The notes under the pieces are model-generated. The model was not told the origin of the DNA and made no database searches. It saw nothing but the letters and a program-made list of their open reading frames with translations. Source: Polytrichum commune (lineage: Eukaryota > Streptophyta > Polytrichopsida > Polytrichales > Polytrichaceae). From it: a stretch of DNA of 64,000 nucleotides. Position 1 is the first letter of the stretch, and every line of letters begins with the position of its first letter. The translations under genes and the position numbers were made by a program. The DNA lies in NCBI GenBank assembly GCA_950295325.1, contig OX485807.1, positions 19,379,666 through 19,443,665 on the forward strand, read 5' to 3'. Shown here in pieces: positions 10,566 to 21,298 of the stretch.

Positions 10566-13500
10566 ATGGAACTAGCTAAGGGGTTGCAACAATATGATAT
10601 TATGCAAGACTTGGATAACCTACACCCACACATCACTATGAGACAACTTCTGGCAATTGCGCCTCAATGTCGTACCACACTCGGTTCGGCAATGGTTCGC
10701 AAGAGAGCCAAAGTGGTGGAAGTTAATGATGTGACCTTGAGTCAAGACCCTGGTGCACCTGCAGTGGATGTCATAATTGATGGAGTGATGGTAGCGGGAT
10801 TTCAGGTTGATACCGGATCCAGTGTCAATCTTATGAGTATGGAGACAATGAAAGAATTAGGACTCACTAACATGGTTCCTACTTCTATCATTCTCAAAAT
10901 GGCGGACCATACTCGTACTAAACCCTTAGGCCAATTACCCCAAGTACCAGTCCAAATCGCTGGTCGGGAATACAAAATTGATTTTGTTGTATTCCGAACC
11001 ACTGATGCCATACAACCTATACCTGGAATATTAGGGAGACCTTGGTTAATTGTGGCAGAAGCCAAAGAAGATTGGGGTAAAGGCACCCTCACATTAGGCA
11101 AAGGCAAGGATAAAATGGTCTTACCTTTGTTTCCTACCCGATACCAAGGAGAGACTCAAGATGAGGGAACGGAATTTACCACCGACGGTTATGAGACCGA
11201 GTCAGATGATACTCCAATTCAGTCTATTCATAATGTGGGTAGACACCAGAGAGCATATAATCCAATAGGGATAGGAGAATATTTCATCTCTATGAAGGAT
11301 GAGGATTCTGATAATGCCATTTTGAGTTGGCAGAATTCTTGTCCAGTTAATAATGTTACCACGGTTGTTGAACCACAACCTCAGGGTAAAATCTTATTAG
11401 CACCCAACCCTAAGAAACGGTCTACCCCATTAAAAGAACTTGAGAGTAAATTACCATCTTTTGAGGAAGACTGGGAGGATGCCATGTTTTCTTATAACAC
11501 ACCCATCAAGAGTTATGTGTCTAAAGATGTTTACAAAGAGATGAACCTAGGAACCGAGGAAGTTCCTAAGATCATTAAAGTTCACGAGAAATTATCCAAA
11601 ACTGAATGGCAGTATTGGTATAATTTCTTCAAAAGGAATATTAAAGTCTTTGCGTGGACTTATAAGGATTTGAGAGGAGTTCCTCCTGAAGTATGTGAAC
11701 ATAAGATCGTACTTGAGGAAGGGACTACCCCAGTGAGACAAAGACAGTATCGGATGAATCCTAAATATTCCTTAATGGTTAAAGAAGAAATTGATAAACT
11801 TCTCGAGGCAGGGTTTATTTACAAAGTCCCTTATAGTGAGTGGGTGTCACCCATTGTTGTAGTACCTAAAAAGAATGGGAAATTAAGAATTTGTCAAGAT
11901 TTCCGGAGACTCAATAGCGTCACCCGGAAGGACTATTTCCCTTTACCTTTTACCGACACCATGTTGGATGCAGTGGCGGGTTACAAACGTTACTCATTCA
12001 TGGACAGATTTTCAGGGTATAACCAAATTCAAATTTTTGAACCACACCGTTGGTACACAACCTTCACCACGGACTGGGGTACCTTTGCCTACATTGTAAT
12101 GCCATTTGGTTTATGCAATGCCCCTGCCACCTTTCAACGGGTCATGACTGAAGCCTTTCAGGAGTATCTCCGTAAATTTATGGAAATCTTTTTGGATGAT
12201 TTTGCTGTCTTTGGTGACGACAAAAACCACGCAGATTATCTCCAAAAGTGTTTCGATAAGTGCATGGAGTTTGGCATTTCAATTAATGCGGCTAAATCAG
12301 TCTTCCTCGTGCCATTTGGTCGACTAGTGGGACACATTGTGTCTGAACAAGGCATAGCTACTGACCCTGATAAAATTGCAAATATTGTGTCTTTACCAAT
12401 TCCTACCACTGTCACAGAGGTCAAAAGATTCCTTGGACACACTGGTTATTATAGAAGATTTATCTTCAGGTATGCGATAATTGCAATGCCTTTGACAGAA
12501 CTGCTTAAGAAAGGTGATGAAGCTCCAGTTTGGACTTCAGCTTGTACACATGCCTTTAACACACTAAAGAGGAAACTAGTGTCAGCCCCAATACTTGTAC
12601 CCCCTAATTGGGACAAAAAGTTCCATATATTTGTGGATGCTTCCAATGTAGCAATTGGATCAGTCCTAAGTCAGAAAGATGAAAAAGGACATGACCACCC
12701 CATTTACTTTGCGAGTCGTCAGTTGGTACAAGCTGAGAGAAACTATACTGTCACTGAACGTGAGGCTTTAGGAATGATTTTCTCAGTCCAAAAGTTCCGT
12801 CATTATCTCTTGAGAAACAAATTTGTATTCCACGTAGATCATGATGCATTGAAATATATGATCAACAAACCCCAACTGAGTGGAAGAATTGCAAGATGGG
12901 TATTACTTTTGCAAGAATTTAACTTCACAGTTGAAGTTAGACCGGGTAAGAGTCACGCCAACGCAGACCACCTTTCGAGATTAAAGGAAGACTCGGGATC
13001 GGAACCCATAGACGATTCTTTTCCAGATGCTCAATTATTCTATATTGATGTCATTCCTCATGAGTATGCAGAGATAATTGAATATTTACAGAGTAACAAA
13101 TTTCCTACGGACTTTAATGAAAAACAAAAGCGTCGATTAGTTTTCAAGGCTATGCCTTGCACCATTATCGCGGACACCTTGTATAAGAAAGAGAAAGATG
13201 AGGTCTTACGTCGTTGTGTCACTAGTTCCGAGATCCCTTTAATTCTAAAAGAGTGTCACGATAACATGGCAGGAGGTCACTTTGCAGGAGATGTCACTGC
13301 TAGAAAGATATTGCAAAGTGGTTATTGGTGGCCCACTCTTTTCGCTGACTGCACCACATACACAAGACAATGTGATGTGTGTCAGAGGATTGGGAAACCA
13401 ACAGACTCTTCCGCAATGCCACTTACACATATCCTAGCCCTTGCACCATTTGAGAAGTGGGGGATTGATTTTGTTGGTCCCATTAACCCACCAAGTCGTC

Positions 13501-13880
13501 ATGGGAGATATCAGTATATTTTAGTGGCCACAGATTACGTCACTAAGTGGGCGGAAGTTGAAGCCACTAGAAAAGATGATAAACATGTTGTAGCTAAGTT
13601 TATAAGAGAGAAAATCTTATCACGTTATGGTTGTCCAAAAGAGTTGGTAAGTGATCGAGGGACACACTTTGTAAACGATGTCATTAAAGAACTCACCGAG
13701 AAGTATAAAATTAAACATCGTCTAACATCCCCATATCACCCACGAGCCAATGGACAAACCGAAAAGACCAATGGGATTTTGTGTAAGATAATTACTAAGA
13801 CAGTCCAAAACTCTATGACTGATTGGGATAGCAAGTTGTTAGATGCATTATGGGCTTATCTGTCGCGCACCTCTCCATGA
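10566..13880 (+). CDS. pol: pol polyprotein, N-terminal part, cut by the nested element
   Basis: Protease, reverse transcriptase, RNase H and most of integrase. Visible motifs: aspartic protease VDTGSS with Asp82; RT with FLDDF (Asp544/545) and the upstream VVPKKNGKLRIC and MPFGLCNAPATFQ blocks; RNase H with FVDAS (Asp691); an HHCC zinc finger before the integrase core; and integrase DDE residues at about Asp968, Asp1030 and Glu1066, with the usual 35-residue gap between the last two. No second, archaeal-type RNase H is seen before integrase. The true coding sequence stops at 13860, where the nested LTR begins; the last few codons to 13880 are LTR sequence. The remainder resumes at 20847. Before that insertion the element was probably able to make a full pol. 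Confidence 0.9.
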   Translation: MELAKGLQQYDIMQDLDNLHPHITMRQLLAIAPQCRTTLGSAMVRKRAKVVEVNDVTLSQDPGAPAVDVIIDGVMVAGFQVDTGSSVNLMSMETMKELGLTNMVPTSIILKMADHTRTKPLGQLPQVPVQIAGREYKIDFVVFRTTDAIQPIPGILGRPWLIVAEAKEDWGKGTLTLGKGKDKMVLPLFPTRYQGETQDEGTEFTTDGYETESDDTPIQSIHNVGRHQRAYNPIGIGEYFISMKDEDSDNAILSWQNSCPVNNVTTVVEPQPQGKILLAPNPKKRSTPLKELESKLPSFEEDWEDAMFSYNTPIKSYVSKDVYKEMNLGTEEVPKIIKVHEKLSKTEWQYWYNFFKRNIKVFAWTYKDLRGVPPEVCEHKIVLEEGTTPVRQRQYRMNPKYSLMVKEEIDKLLEAGFIYKVPYSEWVSPIVVVPKKNGKLRICQDFRRLNSVTRKDYFPLPFTDTMLDAVAGYKRYSFMDRFSGYNQIQIFEPHRWYTTFTTDWGTFAYIVMPFGLCNAPATFQRVMTEAFQEYLRKFMEIFLDDFAVFGDDKNHADYLQKCFDKCMEFGISINAAKSVFLVPFGRLVGHIVSEQGIATDPDKIANIVSLPIPTTVTEVKRFLGHTGYYRRFIFRYAIIAMPLTELLKKGDEAPVWTSACTHAFNTLKRKLVSAPILVPPNWDKKFHIFVDASNVAIGSVLSQKDEKGHDHPIYFASRQLVQAERNYTVTEREALGMIFSVQKFRHYLLRNKFVFHVDHDALKYMINKPQLSGRIARWVLLLQEFNFTVEVRPGKSHANADHLSRLKEDSGSEPIDDSFPDAQLFYIDVIPHEYAEIIEYLQSNKFPTDFNEKQKRRLVFKAMPCTIIADTLYKKEKDEVLRRCVTSSEIPLILKECHDNMAGGHFAGDVTARKILQSGYWWPTLFADCTTYTRQCDVCQRIGKPTDSSAMPLTHILALAPFEKWGIDFVGPINPPSRHGRYQYILVATDYVTKWAEVEATRKDDKHVVAKFIREKILSRYGCPKELVSDRGTHFVNDVIKELTEKYKIKHRLTSPYHPRANGQTEKTNGILCKIITKTVQNSMTDWDSKLLDALWAYLSRTSP

Positions 13881-14833
13881 GGAGTGCCCGAAACACCATG
13901 GGCACAAGGGGGACCCCGGAGTGACACCCGGGACTTGTGGCGCCGTTGGTGAGAGGGCCCAAGTGATCCTAGTGTGGGTGAGGGCCCCGGGCGTTGGGAA
14001 CGCCTCCCACCCACAAAGACTAGGAGGCATGAGGGTGAGGCCATGAGCTATGCGTAGCTCATGGCGTGGTGATTCTAGAATGCTCAAGATCACCTCAATC
14101 GGAGGTGTGAGCTAGGAGTTATGGCCATTTGAGTGGGGTGCTGTCCCGGGACAGCGCCCTGGTACAGCAGTGCCTGGGAGTGATTCCCGGGACTGCCAAG
14201 GTTCAAACAGGCATAACTTCCTCATGACTTGCCCGAATGGGGCAAGCGAGGAGTCCATCGGGATCTACGTGAAGCGTAGATGAGGATGGAGTGGTTGGTT
14301 GTTACGATCAGACATCATACAAGGAAGTTATGATGGTCTGAAGCTGCTGGGGGGGTTCTAGGCCCAGCAGCTAAGGGAAAATGTCCACTTGGCCCCAACT
14401 CTTGGTAGAGAGACAAGAGGTTGGTTGGCGGTGGGGTAGGGGCTCCGTGTAGAGTCTTAGAGGCTTATATGGGTGAGGTGGTGTGGCCTCACCCACCCGA
14501 GGCCGAACGGCACGGCCTCCATGGGCATTGGCCCATTGTGAGGCCATAGTTGCCTAGTATGGTTCGGGTTGTTGTAGTGTTGCTCCGGCAACGCGATGAT
14601 CAACATAGGATTGGACTTCCATGGATGGAAGTCCACATTGGGGAAATGGGTTACCGATTAAGGGGTGAGTCCCGAAAGCAAAGTAGGAGGGTTGGTTCCC
14701 TCCTATGAACTATTGGTCCGGGGTAAGAGGAGCTATCCATTAGCATGGCGGAATGCGAAGGGTTAGCGCTCGTAACCTTTGGTAGAAACGAAAATTGGCA
14801 AGATTATTAAGGGACCTAGCAAGGGTTGCGACA
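13861..14833 (+). repeat. 5' LTR of the nested chromovirus, rich in perfect hairpins
   Basis: Bounds come from the target duplication, TG..CA ends and comparison with 19869-20841. Open frames of 60-155 codons on both strands recur in both LTRs but show no family features. The LTR holds an unusual number of short perfect inverted repeats, for example 14040-14065, 14140-14155, 14263-14281, 14342-14372 and 14613-14634. Confidence 0.93.
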
Positions 14834-14835
14834 CT

Positions 14836-14847
14836 TGGTATCAGAGC
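14836..14847 (+). other. primer-binding site, initiator tRNA-Met type
   Basis: 'TGGTATCAGAGC', two bases after the LTR, is the standard complement of the plant initiator tRNA-Met 3' end used by most chromoviruses and Copia elements. It differs from the tRNA-Asp site of the host element. Confidence 0.9.
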
Positions 14848-14962
14848 AGGGTTCCAATATTTGAGCTAGCACTTTGAGGGAAGCATGGCTATCATATAAG
14901 CGGGTTATGATGGTGACCCGGGGTTTCCAAAAGGTTGTGAGGCTCAAATTGGAACAAAGATC

Positions 14963-15977
14963 ATGTGTAAATGGAATTTGACCATACCATTGGTTCTAAT
15001 GACAATGGTGGGCATGAGGGTGGATTCGGTGAGGAAAATGGAGGAGTGCTTTGAAAAGGCTCCCGCAAACCTCGAAAAGTATTCAGGGGCTAGAATACCG
15101 AATGCACCCAAAACCTTGGAGGGCATTAATGTTGGATTGAAATTCCAATTCGAAATGCTTAGAAGGTGGTGATGTTGGAATGAATTTGGTGGAAATGAGG
15201 CGTCCGGGCCTCTTAAGGCGTATATGCGCGCATTTCACACCCAAATGAATAGTACATCTTTGATGAACGAGCTTTCTAAGAAATGCATCGTTTTAGGTGG
15301 GTTTCAAAAGCGGGTGGTGAATACCAAGTTCAAATTTCCAAAGTTTATTGAGGTTGTGGCGGGGATCATCAAAATTGCCATGAGCATCAAGGCCGATGAC
15401 CCCATTAAGCAATTTGGCGGTGCGTTACAACAATGGACGTTGAAGGGAGATAGGTTCCCCGCCAAATAATACTTGTGCCGCGAACCGAATGTAAGACGAT
15501 GGCATTGTGGCCAAGGCTAGTAGCCTTAAGCCGAGGCCAAGTCTTTTGTACCTTGAGGCTCAAATGAATGGGAGAAATGTCTCATGTATTGATAAAGAGG
15601 CTACCACTTCTTCTTGAGCCCAAAACTCATAAGGGAGTTGGGGCTTGCCGATTGGTAGAGCGGGCAAGCCCACCAAGGTGCGGTTTGGAAAGGGCGATCC
15701 GCATGAGACAAAGGAGGCCGCGATGCATGTAACCTTTCAATGTGGGACATTGGATTTTTGTCAAAATTTCACACCAAGTGAAATAGATAAAATGCATGTC
15801 ATTGTGAAGGCCGCCTTCTTTGAAACTCACATGATAGATGTGAGGTGCAAGCCGGTGTGCTTGCGGTGCATTATGATGTATCATAATGGCAAAGAATTGA
15901 AGTTCAAATTAACAATGACTCCTATGGTAGGAGGACCTAAGTTGAATTTAGTCTTAATGGACCGAATAAATTTTTAA
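14963..15977 (+). pseudogene. decayed gag/protease region of the nested element
   Basis: Plus-strand fragments at 14963-15172, 15224-15469 and 15645-15977 have protein-like composition but are separated by stops and frameshifts. The first two lie where gag is expected (e.g. 'MEECFEKAPANLEKYSGA'). The third lies where a protease would be, but I find no intact D-T/S-G motif. An A-run at 15977-15985 ends the open frame. None of these could yield a working protein. Confidence 0.5.
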
Positions 15978-16339
15978 AAAAAAAACATAATGGTCGTGGT
16001 TCAATTGGAGCAACTCCAAGGAACGTATGGGGAGGCTAGGAAAGATGGGCCTCCCCCAAACAACATTGGTGTGATGTTGGTGAAATACAAGGATGTATTC
16101 ACCAATGTGTTGCCCAAAAAAAAAATTACCGCCAAGAAGTGAAAAATAACTTTGCTCAACGAGAGATTGAGCTCTTGAGGTATGTGGTGATAAATGAAGT
16201 TGGTGGACGAACATGAAGAATGTCAAGGCAATCCAAAAGGAGAATTGGCCCTTGATTCAAAAGGGCTTAGGTCATTTGTTGGCCTAGCCAATTAGTACCA
16301 CAACTTCATTCAAGAGTTTTCTAAGGTTGCTAGGACCTT

Positions 16340-17265
16340 ATTCAACTTATTGAGGAAAATGGCTATCCCAAGAGTGGGATGAGCCTTGTCACCAAGCCTT
16401 AAGGGGGCTCAAAAACAAGTTCTCTTCGCCGCCCGTGCTTAAGTTCGCGAACTTTGACAAACCTTTTGAGGTGCATACGGGGGCGAGTGACTTTAGCATT
16501 GGCGGATGTTGAGGCAAAATGGATGGTCATTGCATATAAGAGCATGAATCTCGATGGTTGTCCGACCTTGTCCAACTTATGCAAGAAATGGCTATCCCAA
16601 AAGTGGGATGAGCTTTGCCACCAAGTCTTTAAGGAGCTTAAGACCAAGTTTTCTTCGCCGCCCGTGCTCAAGTTTGCGAAATTTGACAAACCTTTTGAGG
16701 TGCATACGGGGGCGAGTAACTTTACCATTGGCGGATGTTGATCCAAGATGGATGCCCATTGCATATGGGAGCATTAAGCTTAAAGGTTGTCAAACCTTGT
16801 GCGACTTATGAAAGAAATGGCTATCCCAAGAGTGGGATGAGCCTTGCCACCAACTCTTTGAGAAGCTTAAGAGCAAGTTCTCTTCGCCGCCCGTGCTCAA
16901 GTTCGCGGAGTTTGACAAACCTTTTGAGGTGCATACGGGGGGAGTGACTTTACCATTGGTGGATGTTGAGGCAAGATGGATGGCCATGGCATATGAGACC
17001 ATGAAGCTCGATGGTTGTCCCACCTTGTGCGACTTGTAGAAGAAATGGCTATCCCAAGAGTGGGATGATGTTTGTCACGAGTCTTTGGGGAGCTTAACAC
17101 CAAGTTCTCTTCGCCGCCCGTGCTCAAGTTCGCGGAGCTTGACAAACCTTTCGAGGTGCATACGGGGGTGAGTGCCTTTGCCAATGGTGGATTATGTGTA
17201 AGATGGATGGCCATTGCATATGGGAGCATAAAGCTCGATGGTTGTCAAAGAAGACAACCAACTCA
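16340..17265 (+). pseudogene. RT/RNase H junction amplified as a four-copy tandem repeat
   Basis: A 229-bp unit is repeated four times; 'GGCTATCCCAA' occurs at 16361, 16590, 16819 and 17047. Each unit encodes the end of the RT connection and the start of RNase H: W..WDE.CHQ, LK.KFSSPPVLKFA, FDKPFEVHTGAS. Known gypsy proteins have Asp-Ala-Ser at the last position; here all four copies carry Gly in place of the catalytic Asp. One copy (near 16940) has lost a base. The palm of RT with its YVDD-like box is not recognisable in the degraded sequence just upstream. Confidence 0.8.
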
Positions 17266-17589
17266 TGACAAAGAACTTCTTTGCCGTAGTGCATTGCTTG
17301 AAGATGTGGCGACATTATATGAGGCCGCACAAAGCAAAGGTCTACATGGACAATGTGTCCTAAAAGTATTTTGACATACAAGCGTAAGTGAACGCCAAGT
17401 CATTACGGAGGCATGATAGTTTGGCGCTTATGAAGGTGGATTTGATCCACAAACCGGACCGTGGAAATGTGGTGCCGGATGCGCGAAGTAGACCAGAAGA
17501 GTTCCAAGCAATGAGAACCATCCAAACCTTGTGGCTAATGTGTGCCGGCAAAGGAAACTTGTGATGCAAGATACGGGAGGGGTAAATTC

Positions 17590-19060
17590 ACTACCCCAAA
17601 GCACAAAAGCTTTTAGGTGAGCTTCGCAAGAGCAAGGTGCTCAAAGAGGTTAAGTTGGTGGACGGATTGTTCAAGTGCAAACAAAGTCGGGTATATGTGC
17701 CACAAGGCAAGATGAGGCTATCGGTTTTGAAGGAGGAATATGATAGTCCTATTGCCGGCCATAGAGGAGAAAGAAAAAGCCGCCATAGAATGGTGTCATG
17801 GAGGTACCATTGGCGGTGCATAAAGGAAGATATAGCCCACTTTGTCAAGGCTTGAATCAAAGTGCCAAGTGAACCGAGCCTCTTACCAAAAGCAAGGCGG
17901 CTTCTTGCAACCGTTGCCTATCCCGTTGGCGCCATGGCATGGTATGTGCATGGACTTGATCACAAGTTTGCCGGAGTCACATGGGTATGATGCCATCTTG
18001 TTGATGGTAGAGCGGTTTGCCAAGTGGGCACACATGGTGCCGATTGTGGGAACCGCCACCGCGTTGGAGACCGCATAGCCTTTTCTCAAAGGATGGTTGA
18101 GGCACCACGGGTTGCCAAGAGTGATTGTGTGGGATCAAGATCCAAAGTTCACAAGTGCATTTTCAATGCATTTCTCTAAGGAGGTCGGAATGAAACTAAG
18201 GTTTAGCACGACCTTGCATTCCCAAATGAATGGGAAATCGGAGCGTGTGAATGGAGTCTTGAAGCAATACTTGAGGAACTTGGTGGGGGCGGACCAAGGA
18301 GATTGGGCGGACTATGTGGGTCGAGCGGAGTGTAATTGCAATGTAGCCACGCACTTGGCTACCAAGGGGTGGTCTTTCGTGGTGGCTTATGGAGTGGATG
18401 CGCTCCAACCTATTAACCTAGCTCTCGAGGGGGCACATTCAACACTAGAGTTCAACCAAGATGGTGAGGACTTGGCCAAGAAGCGTGAACAAGTCTTGGA
18501 GATGACCAAGTTGTTGGTGGAGAAAGCCCGAAGGTGCTACGGAGTGCAAGTCAATGCCGGAAGACGCGAAGTGGAGAATGAGGTGGGCCAAAAGGCGTTG
18601 TTGAATGTGAACAACTTCACTTAGCCGGAAGGCCTCACTCCAAAGTTCATGTCCAAAATTGGAGCTCCGTTTCCCATTGTGGAACAAGTGTTCAAGGACA
18701 TATATAGATTGGAATTACTGCCGGAGATCAAAGTGCATCCGACATTTCATGTCTCATTACGAAAGTCATTTTAGGACGACACCTTGTGTCCCGAACACAA
18801 GCAAGTGATTAGGCCACGTCCCGACCTTGTGGACGTCATTTGGAACATGAGGTAGGAGGGCATCCTCAAGTGTAGGAAGCCCAAGTGAAAAGGAAAGAAA
18901 ATGTACAAAGGAGTACTTGGTGAAATGGTGAGGATACCATGAGAAAGAAGCCGTTTGGGTAGCGGCAAGAGACATGATGAACGGCAAGGAATTGGTAAAG
19001 CACTTTGAAGAAACTAAGGCTAGACACTCCAATGAAATGAAGCGTAGGCATTGATGAGGA
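17590..19060 (+). pseudogene. decayed integrase with chromodomain-like tail
   Basis: Three plus-strand stretches in order. At 17637-17855 there is an H2C2-finger region (LKEEYDSPIAGHRG). The integrase core at 17842-18624 has recognisable blocks (CMDLITSLPESHGYDAILL, WDQDPKFTSAF, LHSQMNGKSERVNG), interrupted by stops near 18076. At 18640-19060 a C-terminal piece (VHPTFHVSL) is followed by a chromodomain-like stretch with EAVW and KELVKHFE. A chromodomain after integrase places the element among the chromoviruses. Several in-frame stops make it non-functional. Confidence 0.8.
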
Positions 19061-19868
19061 CATCAATCTCCTTTAGTGGGGGAGAGACGCTAGTAGCACA
19101 CTTAGCTTCGAGGTTAATTACTCCACAACATGAACTTGTTCTTTGGCTTGAGGGAATAAAGTCCAAACTTTAGTGGTGCAAAGAGAAAAGTATGAGATGA
19201 CGTCCTAGTCTTAAACTTGTGCTTGGTTAATGGAAGAGGGGGAATAGACATGCCAAACTAGGTTGGGTAAGCCGAGTAATTGGGGGCCATGGCTAGGAGG
19301 GGCCTTGGATAAAACCAAGAAACTTCTTAGTTGTGGGCTTGTCCGGGCGGGGACAAGGTGATGGCGCGTGCTCATAAAAGTGCTACCCGCGAGCTAACGA
19401 GAGTTGGCGCATGGGAGTCATGAACCCATGTCTCGAAAGAGCAAAGTGGGAACCGAGTCGGGCGGGACTTGGCATCACCCCCGTGCGATTGAGGCGTGGC
19501 TTAACAATGGAAAGCCATCTTGGAGTTGCAACCGAGACAACTTAGTGGAAGCGTTGAGGTCTCGCCTAGATGTGTCATGTTAGGCTAGTGGAGCCTAACG
19601 GGGGAGGCCCCAAAGGAGGGGCAACCCAAGTTAGTCCCAAAGTAGGTGGGTCTAGTATAGGTTAGGTCCTTGGATGAGAGATCCAAGGTCGCTAACGGAC
19701 CACCTAGGAACGACACCTTTGGGACCATGCCAAATTTGAAGATGCATTGTGGGGGTCGCGCCCTAAGGTAAACACAATGCCGCACCATAGAGGATGGCAA
19801 CTTGAGAATTGGTGCGCCGACTACGAGTATAGTCGATGAGGGCATCGACTCCGTTTGGTGGGGGTGAG
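19061..19868 (+). other. 3' non-coding region and purine tract of the nested element
   Basis: No ORF of note. It ends in the purine-rich 'GGTGGGGGTGAG' (19857-19868) directly before the 3' LTR, the expected plus-strand primer. Confidence 0.7.
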
Positions 19869-20841
19869 TGTCGCGCACCTCTCCATGAGGAGTGCCCGAA
19901 ACACCATGGGCACAAGGGGGACCCCGGAGTGACACCCGGGACTTGTGGCGCCGTTGGTGAGAGGGCCCAAGTGATCCTAGTGTGGGTGAGGGCCCCGGGC
20001 GTTGGGAACGCCTCCCACCCACAAAGACTAGGAGGCATGAGGGTGAGGCCATGAGCTATGCGTAGCTCATGGCGTGGTGATTCTAGAATGCTCAAGATCA
20101 CCTCAATCGGAGGTGTGAGCTAGGAGTTATGGCCATTTGAGTGGGGTGCTGTCCCGGGACAGCGCCCTGGTACAGCAGTGCCTGGGAGTGATTCCCGGGA
20201 CTGCCAAGGTTCAAACAGGCATAACTTCCTCATGACTTGCCCGAATGGGGCAAGCGAGGAGTCCATCGGGATCTACGTGAAGCGTAGATGAGGATGGAGT
20301 GGTTGGTTGTTACGATCAGACATCATACAAGGAAGTTATGATGGTCTGAAGCTGCTGGGGGGGTTCTAGGCCCAGCAGCTAAGGGAAAATGTCCACTTGG
20401 CCCCAACTCTTGGTAGAGAGACAAGAGGTTGGTTGGCGGTGGGGTAGGGGCTCCGTGTAGAGTCTTAGAGGCTTATATGGGTGAGGTGGTGTGGCCTCAC
20501 CCACCCGAGGCCGAACGGCACGGCCTCCATGGGCATTGGCCCATTGTGAGGCCATAGTTGCCTAGTATGGTTCGGGTTGTTGTAGTGTTGCTCCGGCAAC
20601 GCGATGATCAACATAGGATTGGACTTCCATGGATGGAAGTCCACATTGGGGAAATGGGTTACCGATTAAGGGGTGAGTCCCGAAAGCAAAGTAGGAGGGT
20701 TGGTTCCCTCCTATGAACTATTGGTCCGGGGTAAGAGGAGCTATCCATTAGCATGGCGGAATGCGAAGGGTTAGCGCTCGTAACCTTTGGTAGAAACGAA
20801 AATTGGCAAGATTATTAAGGGACCTAGCAAGGGTTGCGACA
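19869..20841 (+). repeat. 3' LTR of the nested chromovirus
   Basis: 973 bp, no difference from 13861-14833 noticed by eye. Followed at once by the second TTATC of the target duplication and the rest of the outer integrase gene. Confidence 0.93.
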
Positions 20842-21298
20842 TTATCGAACAGCCTATAAAGTCACAACTAAGTTCACCCCTTTCCAATTAGTTTATGGTC
20901 AAGAAGCGATCCTACCTGTGGAATTGGAACTACCTTCCCTACGCATTGCGATTGATGCAAGATTGAGTGATGAGGAATCCCTCCAAGAACGGATAGCAAT
21001 GTTAGAAAGATTGGATGAGGTGAGAAACCAAGCCTACTTGAATATGGCAGCCATTCAGAAGTGGCGTAAGACGTACTATGATAGCAAAATGAAATCTAAA
21101 ACGCTCACCGCGGATGATTTGGTTTTGCTCTATGATAGCCGCTTTCAAAAATTTCCTGGTAAATTCAAACTCCATTGGATGGGACCATATCAAGTTAAAA
21201 TTGCACATGACAATGGGTCATTTGACCTAGTGGATTTTGAGGGCAAACCCTTGCTCACACGAATTAATGGCTATCGTCTGAAAAAGTATCATACGTAA
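20842..21298 (+). CDS. pol: pol polyprotein, C-terminal part (integrase tail)
   Basis: Continues the integrase after the nested element in the frame used at 10566-13860, counting one copy of the TTATC duplication. It carries the typical gypsy block FQLVYGQEAILPVELE and the C-terminal DNA-binding part (KFKLHWMGPYQVK, FEGKPLLTRINGYRLKKY). Stop TAA is at 21296-21298. No chromodomain follows, as expected for the Athila/Tat branch. In the current genome this half has no start of its own and is dead unless the nested element is lost. Confidence 0.9.

Larger units (their letters stand above)
13861..20841 (+). mobile_element. nested Ty3/gypsy chromovirus-type element, non-autonomous
   Basis: Two 973-bp LTRs (13861-14833 and 19869-20841) start TGTCGC and end GCGACA. 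The element is bordered by a perfect 5-bp target duplication TTATC (13856-13860 and 20842-20846) inside the outer integrase gene. The LTRs appear identical by eye, so the insertion is very young. The internal 5035 bp nevertheless encode only broken pieces of gag, RT/RNase H, integrase and a chromodomain-like tail, riddled with stops and shifts. It was therefore probably copied by proteins supplied in trans. Its GC content is clearly higher than that of the outer element. Confidence 0.93.

Noticed and set aside
13843-14093. ORFs of 60-110 codons on both strands inside the nested LTR, repeated at 19585-20101
   Set aside because: They exist only because the GC-rich LTR is poor in stops, both LTR copies give the same frames, and no domain is seen.
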